Shown piece after piece: positions 16,435-25,060 of a DNA stretch of 64,000 bases. The notes beneath the pieces are model-generated. The model was not told the origin of the DNA. It did not search any database and was given only the letters and a program-made list of their open reading frames with translations. The stretch covers positions 26,529 to 90,528 of the forward strand of contig JBBQHI010000009.1 in assembly GCA_038323835.1 (NCBI GenBank), written 5' to 3'. The DNA comes from JACVRW01 sp038323835 (GTDB lineage Bacteria; Actinomycetota; Thermoleophilia; Solirubrobacterales; Thermoleophilaceae). The stretch's first letter is position 1. Every line of letters begins with the position of its first letter. Made by a program: the position numbers and the translations under genes.

Positions 16435-18867
16435 TCAGACATCGAGGTTGGTCACTTCGCGTGCGTGGGCTTCTATGAACTCGCGGCGGGGCTCCACGGC
16501 GTCCCCCATCAGCATCGAGAAGATCTGGTCGGCCGCGCTCGCGTCGTCCACGGTGACCAGCTGGAGGGTGCGCCGCTCGGGATCCATGGTGGTGTCGAAG
16601 AGCTGGTCTGCGTTCATCTCGCCGAGGCCCTTGAAGCGCTGCAGCGGGATCCCCTTGCCGGCGGCCTCGAGCACCACGCGACGGAGGTCCTCGAACGAGC
16701 GCGCCTGCTTGGTGTCGGCCAGCTCGACCTGGAAGGGCGGGATGCCGGCCAGCGAGATGATCTCGGTGTGCACCCTCACGAAGCTCTGGTACTCGGGCTT
16801 CGTGAACATGGCCCGCTTCAGGCGGCGTGTGGAGGCCGTGCCCGTGGTGAGCTCCACCACGCGCGCGACGATCTCATCGTCGTCCTTCCTGATGACCGAG
16901 CTGGTGAACGGCTCGCCCTCCACGCCCTTGCCGTTGAGGTGCGCGATCACCGCGTCGGCGTCCGTGAGGCCCTCGTCCAGGATCGATGACTCCTCGAGGA
17001 AGGTGATGGTGTCGTGCCCGTACTCGGCCCGCAGCGCCGCGGCCCAGCCCTCGTACTGCTTGAGCAGCCGGCCGTACCTCTGCCAGCGGGTGTGGGTGGC
17101 CTTGAACTCCTTGCCGTCGCGGTCGGTGATGCGGATGTCCTCCAGCTTGTCGCGCAGGAGCACCTCCTCGAGCTCGGAGTCCTTCTCGATGTAGATCTCG
17201 CGGCTGCCCATCTTCAGCTTGTAGAGCGGCGCCTTGGCGATGTAGACGTAGCCCGCGTCGATCAGCTCCGGCATCTCGCGGTAGAGGAAGGTGAGCACGA
17301 GCGTGCGGATGTGCGCCCCGTCCACGTCGGCGTCCGTCATGAGGACGACCTTGTGGTAGCGCGCCTTCTCCAGGTCGAACTCCTCGCGAATCCCCGTGCC
17401 GATGGCGGTGATGAGCGCCTGGATCTCCTTGTTGGAGAGCACCTTGTCGATGCGGTTCTTCTCGACGTTGATGATCTTGCCGCGCAGCGGGAGGATCGCC
17501 TGGGTGTTGCGGTCCCGGCCCTGCTTGGCGGAGCCACCGGCCGAGTCGCCCTCGACGATGAAGATCTCTGTGAGCGCGGGGTCCCGGACCGAGCAGTCGG
17601 CGAGCTTGCCCGGGAGAGTGGTGTTCTCGAGCGCGGACTTGCGCCGCGTCAGGTCGCGCGCCTTGCGGGCGGCGTCACGGGCGCGTGACGCATCGACCGC
17701 CTTGCGGATGATCCGGTTCCCGTCCGTCGGGTTCTCCTCGAGGAACTCGGCGAGGCCGCGGTTCAGGGCTGCCTGGACGAAGCCCTCCACCGGTGGATTG
17801 CCGAGCTTGGTCTTCGTCTGGCCCTCGAACTGGGGGTCTTGGATCTTCACGGAGATGATCGCCGTCAGGCCCTCGCGAACGTCCTCGCCCTGGAGGTTCA
17901 CGTCCTTCTCCTTGAGCTCCCCCTTCTGGCGCGCGTACGCGTTGATGGTGCGGGTGAGCGCGGAGCGGAAGCCCGAGAGGTGCGTGCCGCCCTCGTGCGT
18001 GTTGATGTTGTTGGCGAAGGAGAGGAGCGCCTCCTGGTAGGAGTTGTTCCACTGGAGCGCGACCTCCACCTCGCCGACGTCGCTCTCGTCGGAGACGTAG
18101 ACGATCTTCTCGTGCAGCGGGTCGCGCGTGCCCTGGCTGTGCAGGTACTTGACGAAGTCGACGATCCCGCCGTCGTACTGGAACGTGGTCTCGAAGCGCT
18201 CGCCCCGCTCGTCCACGAAGTCGATCCGCAGGCCGCGGGTCAGGAACGCCATCTCGCGGAAGCGCTGCTCGAGCACCGAGCGGTCGTAGTCGATCGTCTC
18301 GAAGATCTCGAGGTCGGGCAGGAACGTGATGCTCGTGCCGGTCCGGTCCGACTTCTCACCCTTGGTGAGCTCGGTGGTCGGCGTGCCGCGCTCGTAGGAC
18401 TGTGTCCACTCGTGGCCCTCGCGCCAGATGGTGAGCGCGAGCGACTCCGAGAGGGCGTTGACGACGGACACGCCGACGCCGTGAAGGCCGCCCGACACCT
18501 TGTACCCGCCGCCGTCGCCGAACTTGCCGCCGGCGTGGAGCACGGTGAGAACCACCTCGGCCGCGGGGCGGCCCTCCTGGGCGTGCATGCCCACCGGGAT
18601 GCCGCGGCCGTTGTCCGTGACCGTGACGCTGTTGTCGGGGTGGATCGCGATCTGGACGCTGTCGGCCTCGCCGGCCAGCGCCTCGTCGACCGAGTTGTCC
18701 ATCACCTCGTAGATCAGGTGATGCAGGCCGCGCGCGCCGGTGGAGCCGATGTACATGCCCGGCCGCTTGCGCACTGCCTCCAGTCCCTCGAGGACCGTGA
18801 TGTCCTGGGCGCCGTAGCTCGCCTTCGCGCTGCCGCCGTCGCCCTCGCCTGCTGGGGTCTTTGCCAA
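16435..18867 (-). CDS. gyrB: DNA gyrase subunit B, long form
   Basis: 810 residues, TTG start at 18867. The GHKL ATPase domain shows the Asn-containing EVMDNSVDEA, DNGRGIPVG and the GGLHGVGVSVVNALS lid. The TOPRIM domain has EGDSAGGS and the metal aspartates in MTDADVDGAH. Between PLYK (about 547) and QRFKGLGEMN (743) there is an insertion of roughly 155 residues, as in E. coli-type GyrB and absent from mycobacterial GyrB (about 675 residues). It supplies ATP-driven strand passage to the gyrase complex. A hairpin followed by TTTT lies in its leader. Confidence 0.98.
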   Translation of the reverse strand: MAKTPAGEGDGGSAKASYGAQDITVLEGLEAVRKRPGMYIGSTGARGLHHLIYEVMDNSVDEALAGEADSVQIAIHPDNSVTVTDNGRGIPVGMHAQEGRPAAEVVLTVLHAGGKFGDGGGYKVSGGLHGVGVSVVNALSESLALTIWREGHEWTQSYERGTPTTELTKGEKSDRTGTSITFLPDLEIFETIDYDRSVLEQRFREMAFLTRGLRIDFVDERGERFETTFQYDGGIVDFVKYLHSQGTRDPLHEKIVYVSDESDVGEVEVALQWNNSYQEALLSFANNINTHEGGTHLSGFRSALTRTINAYARQKGELKEKDVNLQGEDVREGLTAIISVKIQDPQFEGQTKTKLGNPPVEGFVQAALNRGLAEFLEENPTDGNRIIRKAVDASRARDAARKARDLTRRKSALENTTLPGKLADCSVRDPALTEIFIVEGDSAGGSAKQGRDRNTQAILPLRGKIINVEKNRIDKVLSNKEIQALITAIGTGIREEFDLEKARYHKVVLMTDADVDGAHIRTLVLTFLYREMPELIDAGYVYIAKAPLYKLKMGSREIYIEKDSELEEVLLRDKLEDIRITDRDGKEFKATHTRWQRYGRLLKQYEGWAAALRAEYGHDTITFLEESSILDEGLTDADAVIAHLNGKGVEGEPFTSSVIRKDDDEIVARVVELTTGTASTRRLKRAMFTKPEYQSFVRVHTEIISLAGIPPFQVELADTKQARSFEDLRRVVLEAAGKGIPLQRFKGLGEMNADQLFDTTMDPERRTLQLVTVDDASAADQIFSMLMGDAVEPRREFIEAHAREVTNLDV

Positions 18868-18900
18868 CCCGTCCCTTCCGCGTGCCGATTCCGTTGAAAA

Positions 18901-18937
18901 GCCCCGGCCGCGGCCTCTCTCGGAGGCGCGCCGGGGC
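18901..18937 (-). terminator. GC-rich hairpin plus TTTT upstream of gyrB
   Basis: Outer arms GCCCCGGC (18901-18908) and GCCGGGGC (18930-18937) pair, and inner arms GCCTC and GAGGC extend the stem around a TCTCG loop. On the minus strand the stem is followed directly by TTTTC, the form of an intrinsic terminator. It lies 33 bases before the gyrB start. It could end the dnaA-dnaN-recF-DUF721 transcript. Because an AT-rich, promoter-like stretch (TAATATCTAG near 18950-18961) lies upstream of it, it could also be an attenuator in the gyrB leader. Confidence 0.55.
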
Positions 18938-19072
18938 GGTACATAACACCGCTCTAGATATTAGCAGCCTACCCCTTCGATCGGACGCGTCTGAGTGTTA
19001 CAAAATGCCCGCAAATCCGCACTAAATGAGCCCTGCCCACCGCGCTCCTCCGGACGGCCGCCGTGCGTTGCC

Positions 19073-19390
19073 TCAGGGATGGTTCGGAACCGAACCGACT
19101 TTGAAGGCCAGGCGGGTCACGATTCCCGCCTGGCCACCCCCGAGCGATTCGGTCAGACGGTCCACCAGATCGCGCTGGAGAAGGTCCAGCTCGTGGGCCC
19201 ATAGCGACGACTCGCAGGCCACGGTGACCACCCCCTCGCGCTCGGAGACGGGCGTCGTCGAGGCTGCCAGCGCCTCGCCCGCCACGTCGGACCAGAGTGC
19301 CTGGACGCGTGCCAGCAGGGTGGCGGGGGGCACGTTCGCGACCGCCCCGGGAAGGGCGAGTCGCAGCGCGCGGGGGGCCAAGCGCCTCAC
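19073..19390 (-). CDS. DUF721 (DciA-like) protein
   Basis: 105 residues, GTG start at 19390 overlapping the recF stop as GTGA. The C-terminal part (LWSDVAGEALAASTTPV, VVTVACESSLWAHELDLL) is the DUF721 fold, a KH-like domain that is the core of DciA, the replicative-helicase operator in bacteria lacking DnaC or DnaI. The place between recF and gyrB is the classic actinobacterial one. This window also carries a DnaC-type loader gene next to dnaB, so which of the two loads the helicase is open. About 205 bases separate its stop from gyrB; they hold an AT-rich stretch and a hairpin. Confidence 0.85.
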   Translation of the reverse strand: MRRLAPRALRLALPGAVANVPPATLLARVQALWSDVAGEALAASTTPVSEREGVVTVACESSLWAHELDLLQRDLVDRLTESLGGGQAGIVTRLAFKVGSVPNHP

Positions 19391-20487
19391 GCCGCCGCCG
19401 CCGTGCCGCGGTCCCGGATCTCGCCTGCCTCCACAACGATCGTCCCCGCCTCGCCGCCCGGAACCTGTCCCGGCTCGGTCGCGGTGATCACCGCCTGGCC
19501 ACCGTCGCGCACCAGCTCGGCCAGGAGCGTCCGCCTGCCGGCGTCGAGCTCCGACATCACGTCGTCGAGCAGCATCAGGGGCAGCCTGCTCCTGCGCTCG
19601 GCAAGCAGCGCGCGCTCGGCGAACAGAAGCGCCAGCAGGGAGATGCGCTGCTGGCCCTGGGATCCGTAGGAGCGCAGGCCGAGCCCGCCGAGCAGCAGCT
19701 GGAGATCGTCCCGGTGCGGCCCGTGTGCGGTAAACCCGCGGTCCAGGTCCGCCGAACGCCGCTCCTCGAGCTCTCCTACCAGCTCCTCGGCGGTGGTGGC
19801 CGGGGAGCGCGGGCGGTACCGGAGCTCGGCCTCGCCGGGGAGCCCCAGCCGCATCGCCAAGTCGGCGAACACCGGCCGCAGCCAATCCACGGCCTCCCGC
19901 CGGTCGGCCATGAGCTCGATGCCCCGGGCGGCCAGCTCGGCGTCCCAGGCACCTAGGGCCGAGGCGCTCCCGGCACCCGCACGCACGCGGGCCAGCAGCG
20001 CGTTCCGCTGGGCCAGGGCACGCGAGTAGGCCGCCCGTGTACCGGCCCGGGCAGGCCAGACCGCGGCCACCACCTGGTCGAGATGCGCGCGACGACCGGA
20101 CGGGCCGCCCTTGACGAGCTCCAGCCGCTCTGGCATGAAGACGCTGACCGCCGGGCGTGAGTCGAGGCCGGCGGGAGCCTCGAGCTCCGCCCCGTCCAGG
20201 CGCAGGTGCTTGGGCTCACCCGGCTCGAACCCGACCTCGAGCCGATGCTCGCCGTCGTCGCCGGCCAGGTCGAGCGCCACGCGGGCGACGGTTGCGCCCC
20301 GCCGGATCAGCTCGCGTTCGTTGGACGTGCGCGGGGAACGCGCCGTACAGCCAAAGTAGATGGCCTCGAGCAGGTTCGTCTTGCCGGCGCCGTTGGGCCC
20401 GCAGATCACGGTAAGACCCGGGGGCAGGCCGACCTCCGCGCGGTCGTAGTTGCGGAAGTCGCGCATCTCGACGCGCGTCACCCGCAC
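19387..20487 (-). CDS. recF: DNA replication and repair protein RecF
   Basis: 366 residues, GTG start at 20487. The Walker A motif GPNGAGKTN is at 30-38, the ABC-type signature is within YGSQGQQRIS, and the Walker B/D-loop is LMLLDDVMSELD. RecF loads RecA at gapped DNA with RecO and RecR. It lies five bases downstream of dnaN and overlaps the DUF721 gene, so the three are clearly one transcription unit. Confidence 0.96.
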   Translation of the reverse strand: MRVTRVEMRDFRNYDRAEVGLPPGLTVICGPNGAGKTNLLEAIYFGCTARSPRTSNERELIRRGATVARVALDLAGDDGEHRLEVGFEPGEPKHLRLDGAELEAPAGLDSRPAVSVFMPERLELVKGGPSGRRAHLDQVVAAVWPARAGTRAAYSRALAQRNALLARVRAGAGSASALGAWDAELAARGIELMADRREAVDWLRPVFADLAMRLGLPGEAELRYRPRSPATTAEELVGELEERRSADLDRGFTAHGPHRDDLQLLLGGLGLRSYGSQGQQRISLLALLFAERALLAERRSRLPLMLLDDVMSELDAGRRTLLAELVRDGGQAVITATEPGQVPGGEAGTIVVEAGEIRDRGTAAAA

Positions 20488-20492
20488 GCCGC

Positions 20493-21605
20493 CTACACGT
20501 TCAGGCGGATCGGCATGACGAGGTACCGGAAGCCGGCGCCCTCGTCCCCGGACTGGATCAGCCCCGGGCGGAGCGGGCTGATCAGCTTCAGGATCAACTC
20601 GTCCGACTCGGCACTCTCGAGCCCCTCCCGGAAGAACTCGGGGTTGAACCCGATCTCCAGTTCCTCGCCGGCAAACGGCACGGGCAGCGACTCCATGGCC
20701 TCTCCCACGTCCGGCGTCTGCGCGGACACGTCCAGCGACCCCTCGGTGAAGCGAAGCCGCAGCGGCGCGTTCTTCTGAGCGAGCAGCCCGACGCGGCGCA
20801 CCACCTCGAGCAGCTCTTCCCGGCTCACCCGCAGCTCGTGCTCGTACGTCTCGGGGAGCAGCTGCTGGTAGTTCGGGAACCGGCCCTCGACGAGCCGCGA
20901 GGACAGGACCACCCCGTCCACGGTGAAAATCACCTGGTTCTCCGAGGCGGCCACGGCAATCGTGTCAGCCCCGCCCGCGGTGGCGATGCGCCCGAGCTCC
21001 TGGAGCGTGCGGGCCGGCACGTTCGCCTCCAGCGAGCCGTCGAGCTGCTGTTCGAGCTTCGTCTCCTTGACGCCCAGCCGGTACGAGTCCGTGGCCACCA
21101 TGCGCAGCTCGTCACCGCTCGCGGTCACAAGGACTCCCGTCAGGTGCGGCCGCGTCTCATCACGGGACGCGGCTCGCGCTACGCGGGAGATCGTGTCCAC
21201 GAACGCAGCGGTGGGAACGGTGAGGGTGCCCTCGGCGGGCGGGTCGGGCAGCTTCGGGAAGTCCTCGGCGGGAAGGGTGCGCAGGTGGAACTTGGCCTGG
21301 CCCGAGGTGACCTCCACGTCCTGCTGAGCGCTGCGGTACTCGAGCGTGAGGTCGTCCTTCGGGAGCGAGCGGACCACGTCGAGGAGGAGGCGCCCCGGCA
21401 TGACCACCTCTCCCGGAGTTGAGGCCGACGGCTCGAGCCCCACGCGCAGGCCGAGCTCCATATCGGTGGCGAGCAGCTCCGCCTGGCGCTCTCCCACCCT
21501 GATCAGGACGCCGGAAAGGGTCTGTATGGCGCTGCGAGTGGACGCGGCCCGCACCGCGATGCCCAAACGGGCGAGAAACGTTTCACGGGAAACGGTGAGC
21601 TTCAA
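20493..21605 (-). CDS. dnaN: DNA polymerase III sliding clamp (beta subunit)
   Basis: 370 residues, three similar clamp domains of about 120 residues. It begins KLTVSRETFLARLGIAV and ends RYLVMPIRLNV; the C-terminal (M)P-(M/I)R-L pocket residues bind clamp-binding peptides. The start is TTG 21605, with an AGGAAG ribosome site just upstream. The codons for Val-Ser-Arg-Glu-Thr (residues 4-8) contain a parS-like palindrome, described separately. Confidence 0.97.
   Translation of the reverse strand: MKLTVSRETFLARLGIAVRAASTRSAIQTLSGVLIRVGERQAELLATDMELGLRVGLEPSASTPGEVVMPGRLLLDVVRSLPKDDLTLEYRSAQQDVEVTSGQAKFHLRTLPAEDFPKLPDPPAEGTLTVPTAAFVDTISRVARAASRDETRPHLTGVLVTASGDELRMVATDSYRLGVKETKLEQQLDGSLEANVPARTLQELGRIATAGGADTIAVAASENQVIFTVDGVVLSSRLVEGRFPNYQQLLPETYEHELRVSREELLEVVRRVGLLAQKNAPLRLRFTEGSLDVSAQTPDVGEAMESLPVPFAGEELEIGFNPEFFREGLESAESDELILKLISPLRPGLIQSGDEGAGFRYLVMPIRLNV
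21580..21593. promoter_or_regulatory. parS-like ParB binding site inside dnaN
   Basis: GTTTCACGGGAAAC differs from the parS core GTTTCACGTGAAAC at one base. It lies in the first ten codons of dnaN and is read there as VSRET. A second site with a different single mismatch is 4.2 kb away in rsmG, and parA and parB are nearby, as expected for origin-proximal centromere sites. Confidence 0.7.
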
Positions 21606-21740
21606 TTTCTTCCTAACAAAACTTGGAGTGGTTGTGGTTGTGTAGATGTCGACAAGGCCGCGTATTCGCCCTGGTCGTCAGGGTTCGCGCCTGTTGACGA
21701 AACCGGCAGAGGGTGTGGATTGTCGCAGTCATGGCGGCCG
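21606..21740. other. dnaN-dnaA intergenic region, candidate oriC or part of it
   Basis: This 135-base gap is the least GC-rich spot in the replication cluster and lies where oriC is often found in actinobacteria. Loose DnaA-box resemblances exist: TTGTCGACA on the minus strand (complement of 21647-21655) and TGTGGATTG at 21714-21722. There is no cluster of exact TTATCCACA or TTGTCCACA boxes, and the region is short for an origin. Confidence 0.35.
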
Positions 21741-23075
21741 TCAGTCCGTTGGGCGGAGCTGTGCACGCAGGTTGTCGACGACTTTGCAGATGGCGGGATC
21801 GGCCTGCATGTCAGCCGTCACGCGGTTGATGGCGTGGATCACGGTGGCATGGTTGCGCCCGCCGACCCCGCGCCCGATCTCGGGAAGGCTGTGATCGGTC
21901 AACTCGCGCGCCAGGTACATGGCTACGTGCCGGGCTCGGGCTACCGGCGGCCGGCGGTCACGGGCCAGGAGGGCCGTTCGTTCGACCCCGAACTCACGCG
22001 CGGAGGCGTCGAGGATCTCGCCGAGGTCGCATCTGCCGGTATGCCGGGCGCCGCCCAGCCTGCGGAGGACGTGGCGGGCGAGCGCGGGCGTGGGCTCCTG
22101 GCCGCGCAGGGATGCGTAGGCCACCACGCGTACGAGCGCGCCCTCGAGGGCCCGGATGCTGCTGGTCACGGCGGCGGCGATCTCGGTGAGCACGTCGTGC
22201 CCGATGTCCACGCCGTCGAGCCGCGCCCGCTTGGCGAGGATGGCTTCGCGGACGTAGGAGCCGGGCGGCTCGAGCCCGACCACTAGACCGGAGCGGAAGC
22301 GCTCGGAGAGACGGTCCTCGAGGTCGGCGAGCTCCTCCGGCGGACGGTCGGAGGTGAGCACGAGCTGGCGGCCGGAGTCGAGCAGCGCGTTGAAGGTGTG
22401 GAAGAACTCCTCGCGCGTGGCCGTGCGGCCGGCCAGGAACTGCACGTCATCGATCAGCACCACGTCCGCCCCGCGGAAGTCCTCCTTGAAGCCCGCCGTT
22501 CGCTTCTCGCGCACGGCGCCGACGAACTCGGAGGTGAACTCCTCGATCGTGGCGTAGCGTACGCGCAGGCCCCCGAAGCGCTGGACGTAGCTGCCGATGG
22601 CGTGGAGGAGATGGGTCTTGCCGAGGCCCGGCGGGCCGTGGAGGAAGAGCGGGTTGTAGGCCTGCGCGGGCAGCTCGGCGGCGGCGAGAGCGGCGGCGTG
22701 GGCGAAGCGGTTGCCCTCGCCGATCACGAACTGCTCGAAGGTGTACTTCGGGTTGAGACCCGCGTCCTCGGCGGCCCCACGGCCCGGCTGCTCGGGCGCG
22801 GCGTCGTCGGGGCGCCATTCCGGGCCCACCACCTCGACGCTGGCCTGGTCGTGCCCAGCACGCTCGGCCGCACTGCGGAGGAGAGGCATGTAGCGCTCGG
22901 CGACGGACGTGCGGATGTGCTCGGGCGCACGTATGTAGAGCGTCGACCCCCGGACCGCGGCCAGCTCGAGCGGCTCGAGCCAGATGTGGAACTTGAAGTC
23001 CGGGACGTCTCGGCGGAGCTCGTCGCGCATGTCCTGCCAAAGCGTCTCGAGCTGTGCCTCCACGGGCTGTCGCAA
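21741..23075 (-). CDS. dnaA: Chromosomal replication initiator DnaA
   Basis: 444 residues from TTG 23075. Domain I is at about 1-80, a short linker follows, and the AAA+ core has Walker A GPPGLGKTH (147-155) and Walker B in LIDDVQFLAG (207-216). The C-terminal box-binding domain has GRGVGGRNHATVIHAI. It binds DnaA boxes and opens the origin. The start is uncertain: AGGAGG (complement of 23077-23082) is one base from TTG 23075 and thirteen from GTG 23063, so neither has ideal spacing. Length and N-terminal match favour 23075. Confidence 0.95.
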   Translation of the reverse strand: MRQPVEAQLETLWQDMRDELRRDVPDFKFHIWLEPLELAAVRGSTLYIRAPEHIRTSVAERYMPLLRSAAERAGHDQASVEVVGPEWRPDDAAPEQPGRGAAEDAGLNPKYTFEQFVIGEGNRFAHAAALAAAELPAQAYNPLFLHGPPGLGKTHLLHAIGSYVQRFGGLRVRYATIEEFTSEFVGAVREKRTAGFKEDFRGADVVLIDDVQFLAGRTATREEFFHTFNALLDSGRQLVLTSDRPPEELADLEDRLSERFRSGLVVGLEPPGSYVREAILAKRARLDGVDIGHDVLTEIAAAVTSSIRALEGALVRVVAYASLRGQEPTPALARHVLRRLGGARHTGRCDLGEILDASAREFGVERTALLARDRRPPVARARHVAMYLARELTDHSLPEIGRGVGGRNHATVIHAINRVTADMQADPAICKVVDNLRAQLRPTD

Positions 23076-23381
23076 CCCTCCTCGGTGGGTCGTGGTCCGG
23101 ATCTCCAGGGGAGGGACGGGCGGCTTGGTGGGGCCGCTGCCCTCGGCGCGAGCGAGTGTACACGCGGCGCTGGGGCCCGACGTCGGCCTGTCAGGGCACC
23201 AAACCGCAAAACGCGCGAAAAGCCGAGGAGGCCGTCAGGCGGCGCCGCGCGGCCTCTTCCCATCGGCGGTCGAAGGAGCTCGCGGGGCGTTGCCAACAGG
23301 ATGCCCACAGGGCGTCGCCGTCTCGATCTTGTACCCTGGCCTGCGCGCGCCCTGCTCGTTCGTCCGGCCGTGCCCACTCAG
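23076..23381. other. dnaA-rpmH divergent intergenic region
   Basis: About 306 bases between the divergent dnaA and rpmH genes. It must hold promoters for both; TACCCT near 23333-23338 is a possible -10 box for rpmH. I see no exact DnaA boxes, no AT-rich unwinding element and no RNA gene here, although many bacteria place oriC at this position. Confidence 0.5.
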
Positions 23382-23516
23382 ATGAAGCGCACCTACCAGC
23401 CCAAGAAGCGCAAGCGCGCACGCAGCCACGGTTTTCGCAACCGCATGCACACCAAGGCTGGCCGCCGGCTGCTCAAGCGCCGCCGTGACAAGGGTCGCAA
23501 GCGGCTGACGCCGTAG
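23382..23516 (+). CDS. rpmH: 50S ribosomal protein L34
   Basis: 44 residues starting MKRTYQPKKRKRARSHGF, a full-length and very basic L34. ATG 23382 is the family start; a GTG 12 bases upstream is in frame but would add an unusual extension. It opens the rpmH-rnpA-yidD-yidC-khpB-rsmG run conserved next to dnaA across bacteria. Confidence 0.98.
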   Translation: MKRTYQPKKRKRARSHGFRNRMHTKAGRRLLKRRRDKGRKRLTP

Positions 23517-23519
23517 GCC

Positions 23520-23903
23520 GTGGCCGACCGCGGGCGTCGTAGGCGCCGCCGCCTGTCGCGAAGTGGTGAGTTCGACCGGGTCTACCGCGAGGGCCGCTCG
23601 CACGCGAGCCGACACCTTGTGGTCTACGCCTTTCCGAGGTCGGACGACGAGCCTCCCCGGCTCGGAGTCTCGGTCGGCCGGAAGCTGGGCGGCGCGGTGG
23701 AGCGCAACCGGGTGAAGCGCATGCTCAGAGATGCGTTCTGGGTCCATGCGCCCACAGTGCCAACGGGACTGGACTTCGTGATCGTGGCTCGCCCGCCGGC
23801 GGCCGAGCTGGCCCGCGATGGGGGCGGCGAGGCGGTCGAGCGGGTGCTGGGCGCGATTCTCACCGAGTCGGGGCTCTCGTCCGGCGCCGGGCCGGCGCCG
23901 TGA
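23520..23903 (+). CDS. rnpA: Ribonuclease P protein component
   Basis: 127 residues, GTG start at 23520, three bases after the rpmH stop. The RNR-type motif is seen in AVERNRVKRMLRDAF, preceded by the LGVSVGRKLG strand. It binds the RNase P RNA and helps 5'-end maturation of tRNA precursors. The extreme N-terminus is very arginine-rich (ADRGRRRRRRLSRSGEF). The stop overlaps the yidD start. Confidence 0.96.
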   Translation: MADRGRRRRRRLSRSGEFDRVYREGRSHASRHLVVYAFPRSDDEPPRLGVSVGRKLGGAVERNRVKRMLRDAFWVHAPTVPTGLDFVIVARPPAAELARDGGGEAVERVLGAILTESGLSSGAGPAP

Positions 23904-24151
23904 CCGCTCCCCGCTCGCTCCTGGTCGCGCCGATCCGCCTGTACCAGCGCGTCGTCTCTCCGGGACTCCCCGCCCGGTGCAGATACCATCCCTCCTGTTC
24001 GGCCTACGCCATCCAGGCGATCAGGCGGTACGGCGTCCTCCGAGGAGTGGTGCTTGCCGCCTGGCGGGTACTTCGCTGCAATCCATGGAGCCACGGTGGC
24101 GTGGACTTCGTGGAGGACCAGAAGCTGTTCCGGGCGAAGCCGAGCCCCTAG
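23900..24151 (+). CDS. yidD: Membrane protein insertion efficiency factor YidD
   Basis: 83 residues, GTG start overlapping the rnpA stop as GTGA. The family core is clear: LYQRVVSPGLPARCRYHPSC, with the two conserved cysteines and the RYHPSCS motif, and CNPWSHGGVD. YidD is a small amphipathic protein that assists YidC-dependent insertion; yidC is the next gene. Confidence 0.95.
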   Translation: MTAPRSLLVAPIRLYQRVVSPGLPARCRYHPSCSAYAIQAIRRYGVLRGVVLAAWRVLRCNPWSHGGVDFVEDQKLFRAKPSP

Positions 24152-24154
24152 CCC

Positions 24155-25054
24155 ATGCGCACTCAGATAGCGAACGTACTCCAGCCTCTGATCGACGTCT
24201 GCCAGTCGGTGCTCGAGTTCTGGCACGGCGTGATCGGCGACTTCGACGGCAGCTGGGGCGTGTCCATCATCCTGCTGACCTTCACGGTGCGGCTGGCCAT
24301 CCTCCCGCTCACGTTCAAGGGCGTGAAGTCGATGCAGCGCCTTCAGCAGCTCCAGCCCGAGATCAAGAAGATCCAGGAGCGCTACAAGGGGGACAAGCAG
24401 CGCTCGAACCAGGAGGTTATGGCCTTCTACCAGCGGGAGAAGGTGAACCCGCTCGGCTCATGCCTCCCGCTGCTGCTCCAGATCCCCTTCTTCATCTCGC
24501 TCTTCTACCTCCTGCGCTCGGATGCGTTCCACCAGGACATAGCCAGCAACCCGGGCTTCCTGCTCATCGACAACATGGCCGAGAAGGTCACGGATCCCGT
24601 CCTCCTCGGTTTCCTGATCGTGCTCTACATCGGCACCCAGCTCACGGCGAGCCTGGTCACCTCGGTCAGCGCCGACACGACGCAGCGGAACATCATGCTG
24701 GCGATGCCCTTCGTGTTCGGGATCTTCCTCGTGAACTTCCCGGGCGGTCTGATCGTGTACTGGATCACGACGAACGTGTGGACGATCGGCCAGCAGCTGC
24801 TGGTAAAGAAGCTGTACCCGAAGCCCACGTCCTTCGTGGCCAAGGACGACCCGGCCGACGGCGGCGGAGGCGCCCGGGGAAAGCCCGCGTCGGAGGAACC
24901 GCCGCCCGCTCCCGTCGCCGCCAAGGCAGCGGTGGGCAAGGGACGGGGCAGGGCGAAGGTGGCGGTATCGGCCGACGGCGCGGGCAACGGCGCCTCGGCG
25001 AAGCCCCCGCCCAATCCCCGCAAGAAGAAGAAGCGCTCCGGGCGGCGGAGGTAG
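24155..25054 (+). CDS. yidC: Membrane protein insertase YidC (Oxa1 family)
   Basis: 299 residues, ATG 24155. The short Gram-positive form without the large periplasmic domain. It has five likely membrane segments, the conserved arginine in the first core helix (LTFTVRLAILPL), a cytoplasmic coiled hairpin with the sequence PEIKKIQERYKGD, and a basic, disordered C-terminal tail ending KKKKRSGRRR that can contact ribosomes. It inserts and folds membrane proteins alone or with SecYEG. Confidence 0.96.
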   Translation: MRTQIANVLQPLIDVCQSVLEFWHGVIGDFDGSWGVSIILLTFTVRLAILPLTFKGVKSMQRLQQLQPEIKKIQERYKGDKQRSNQEVMAFYQREKVNPLGSCLPLLLQIPFFISLFYLLRSDAFHQDIASNPGFLLIDNMAEKVTDPVLLGFLIVLYIGTQLTASLVTSVSADTTQRNIMLAMPFVFGIFLVNFPGGLIVYWITTNVWTIGQQLLVKKLYPKPTSFVAKDDPADGGGGARGKPASEEPPPAPVAAKAAVGKGRGRAKVAVSADGAGNGASAKPPPNPRKKKKRSGRRR

Positions 25055-25060
25055 CGCGCC

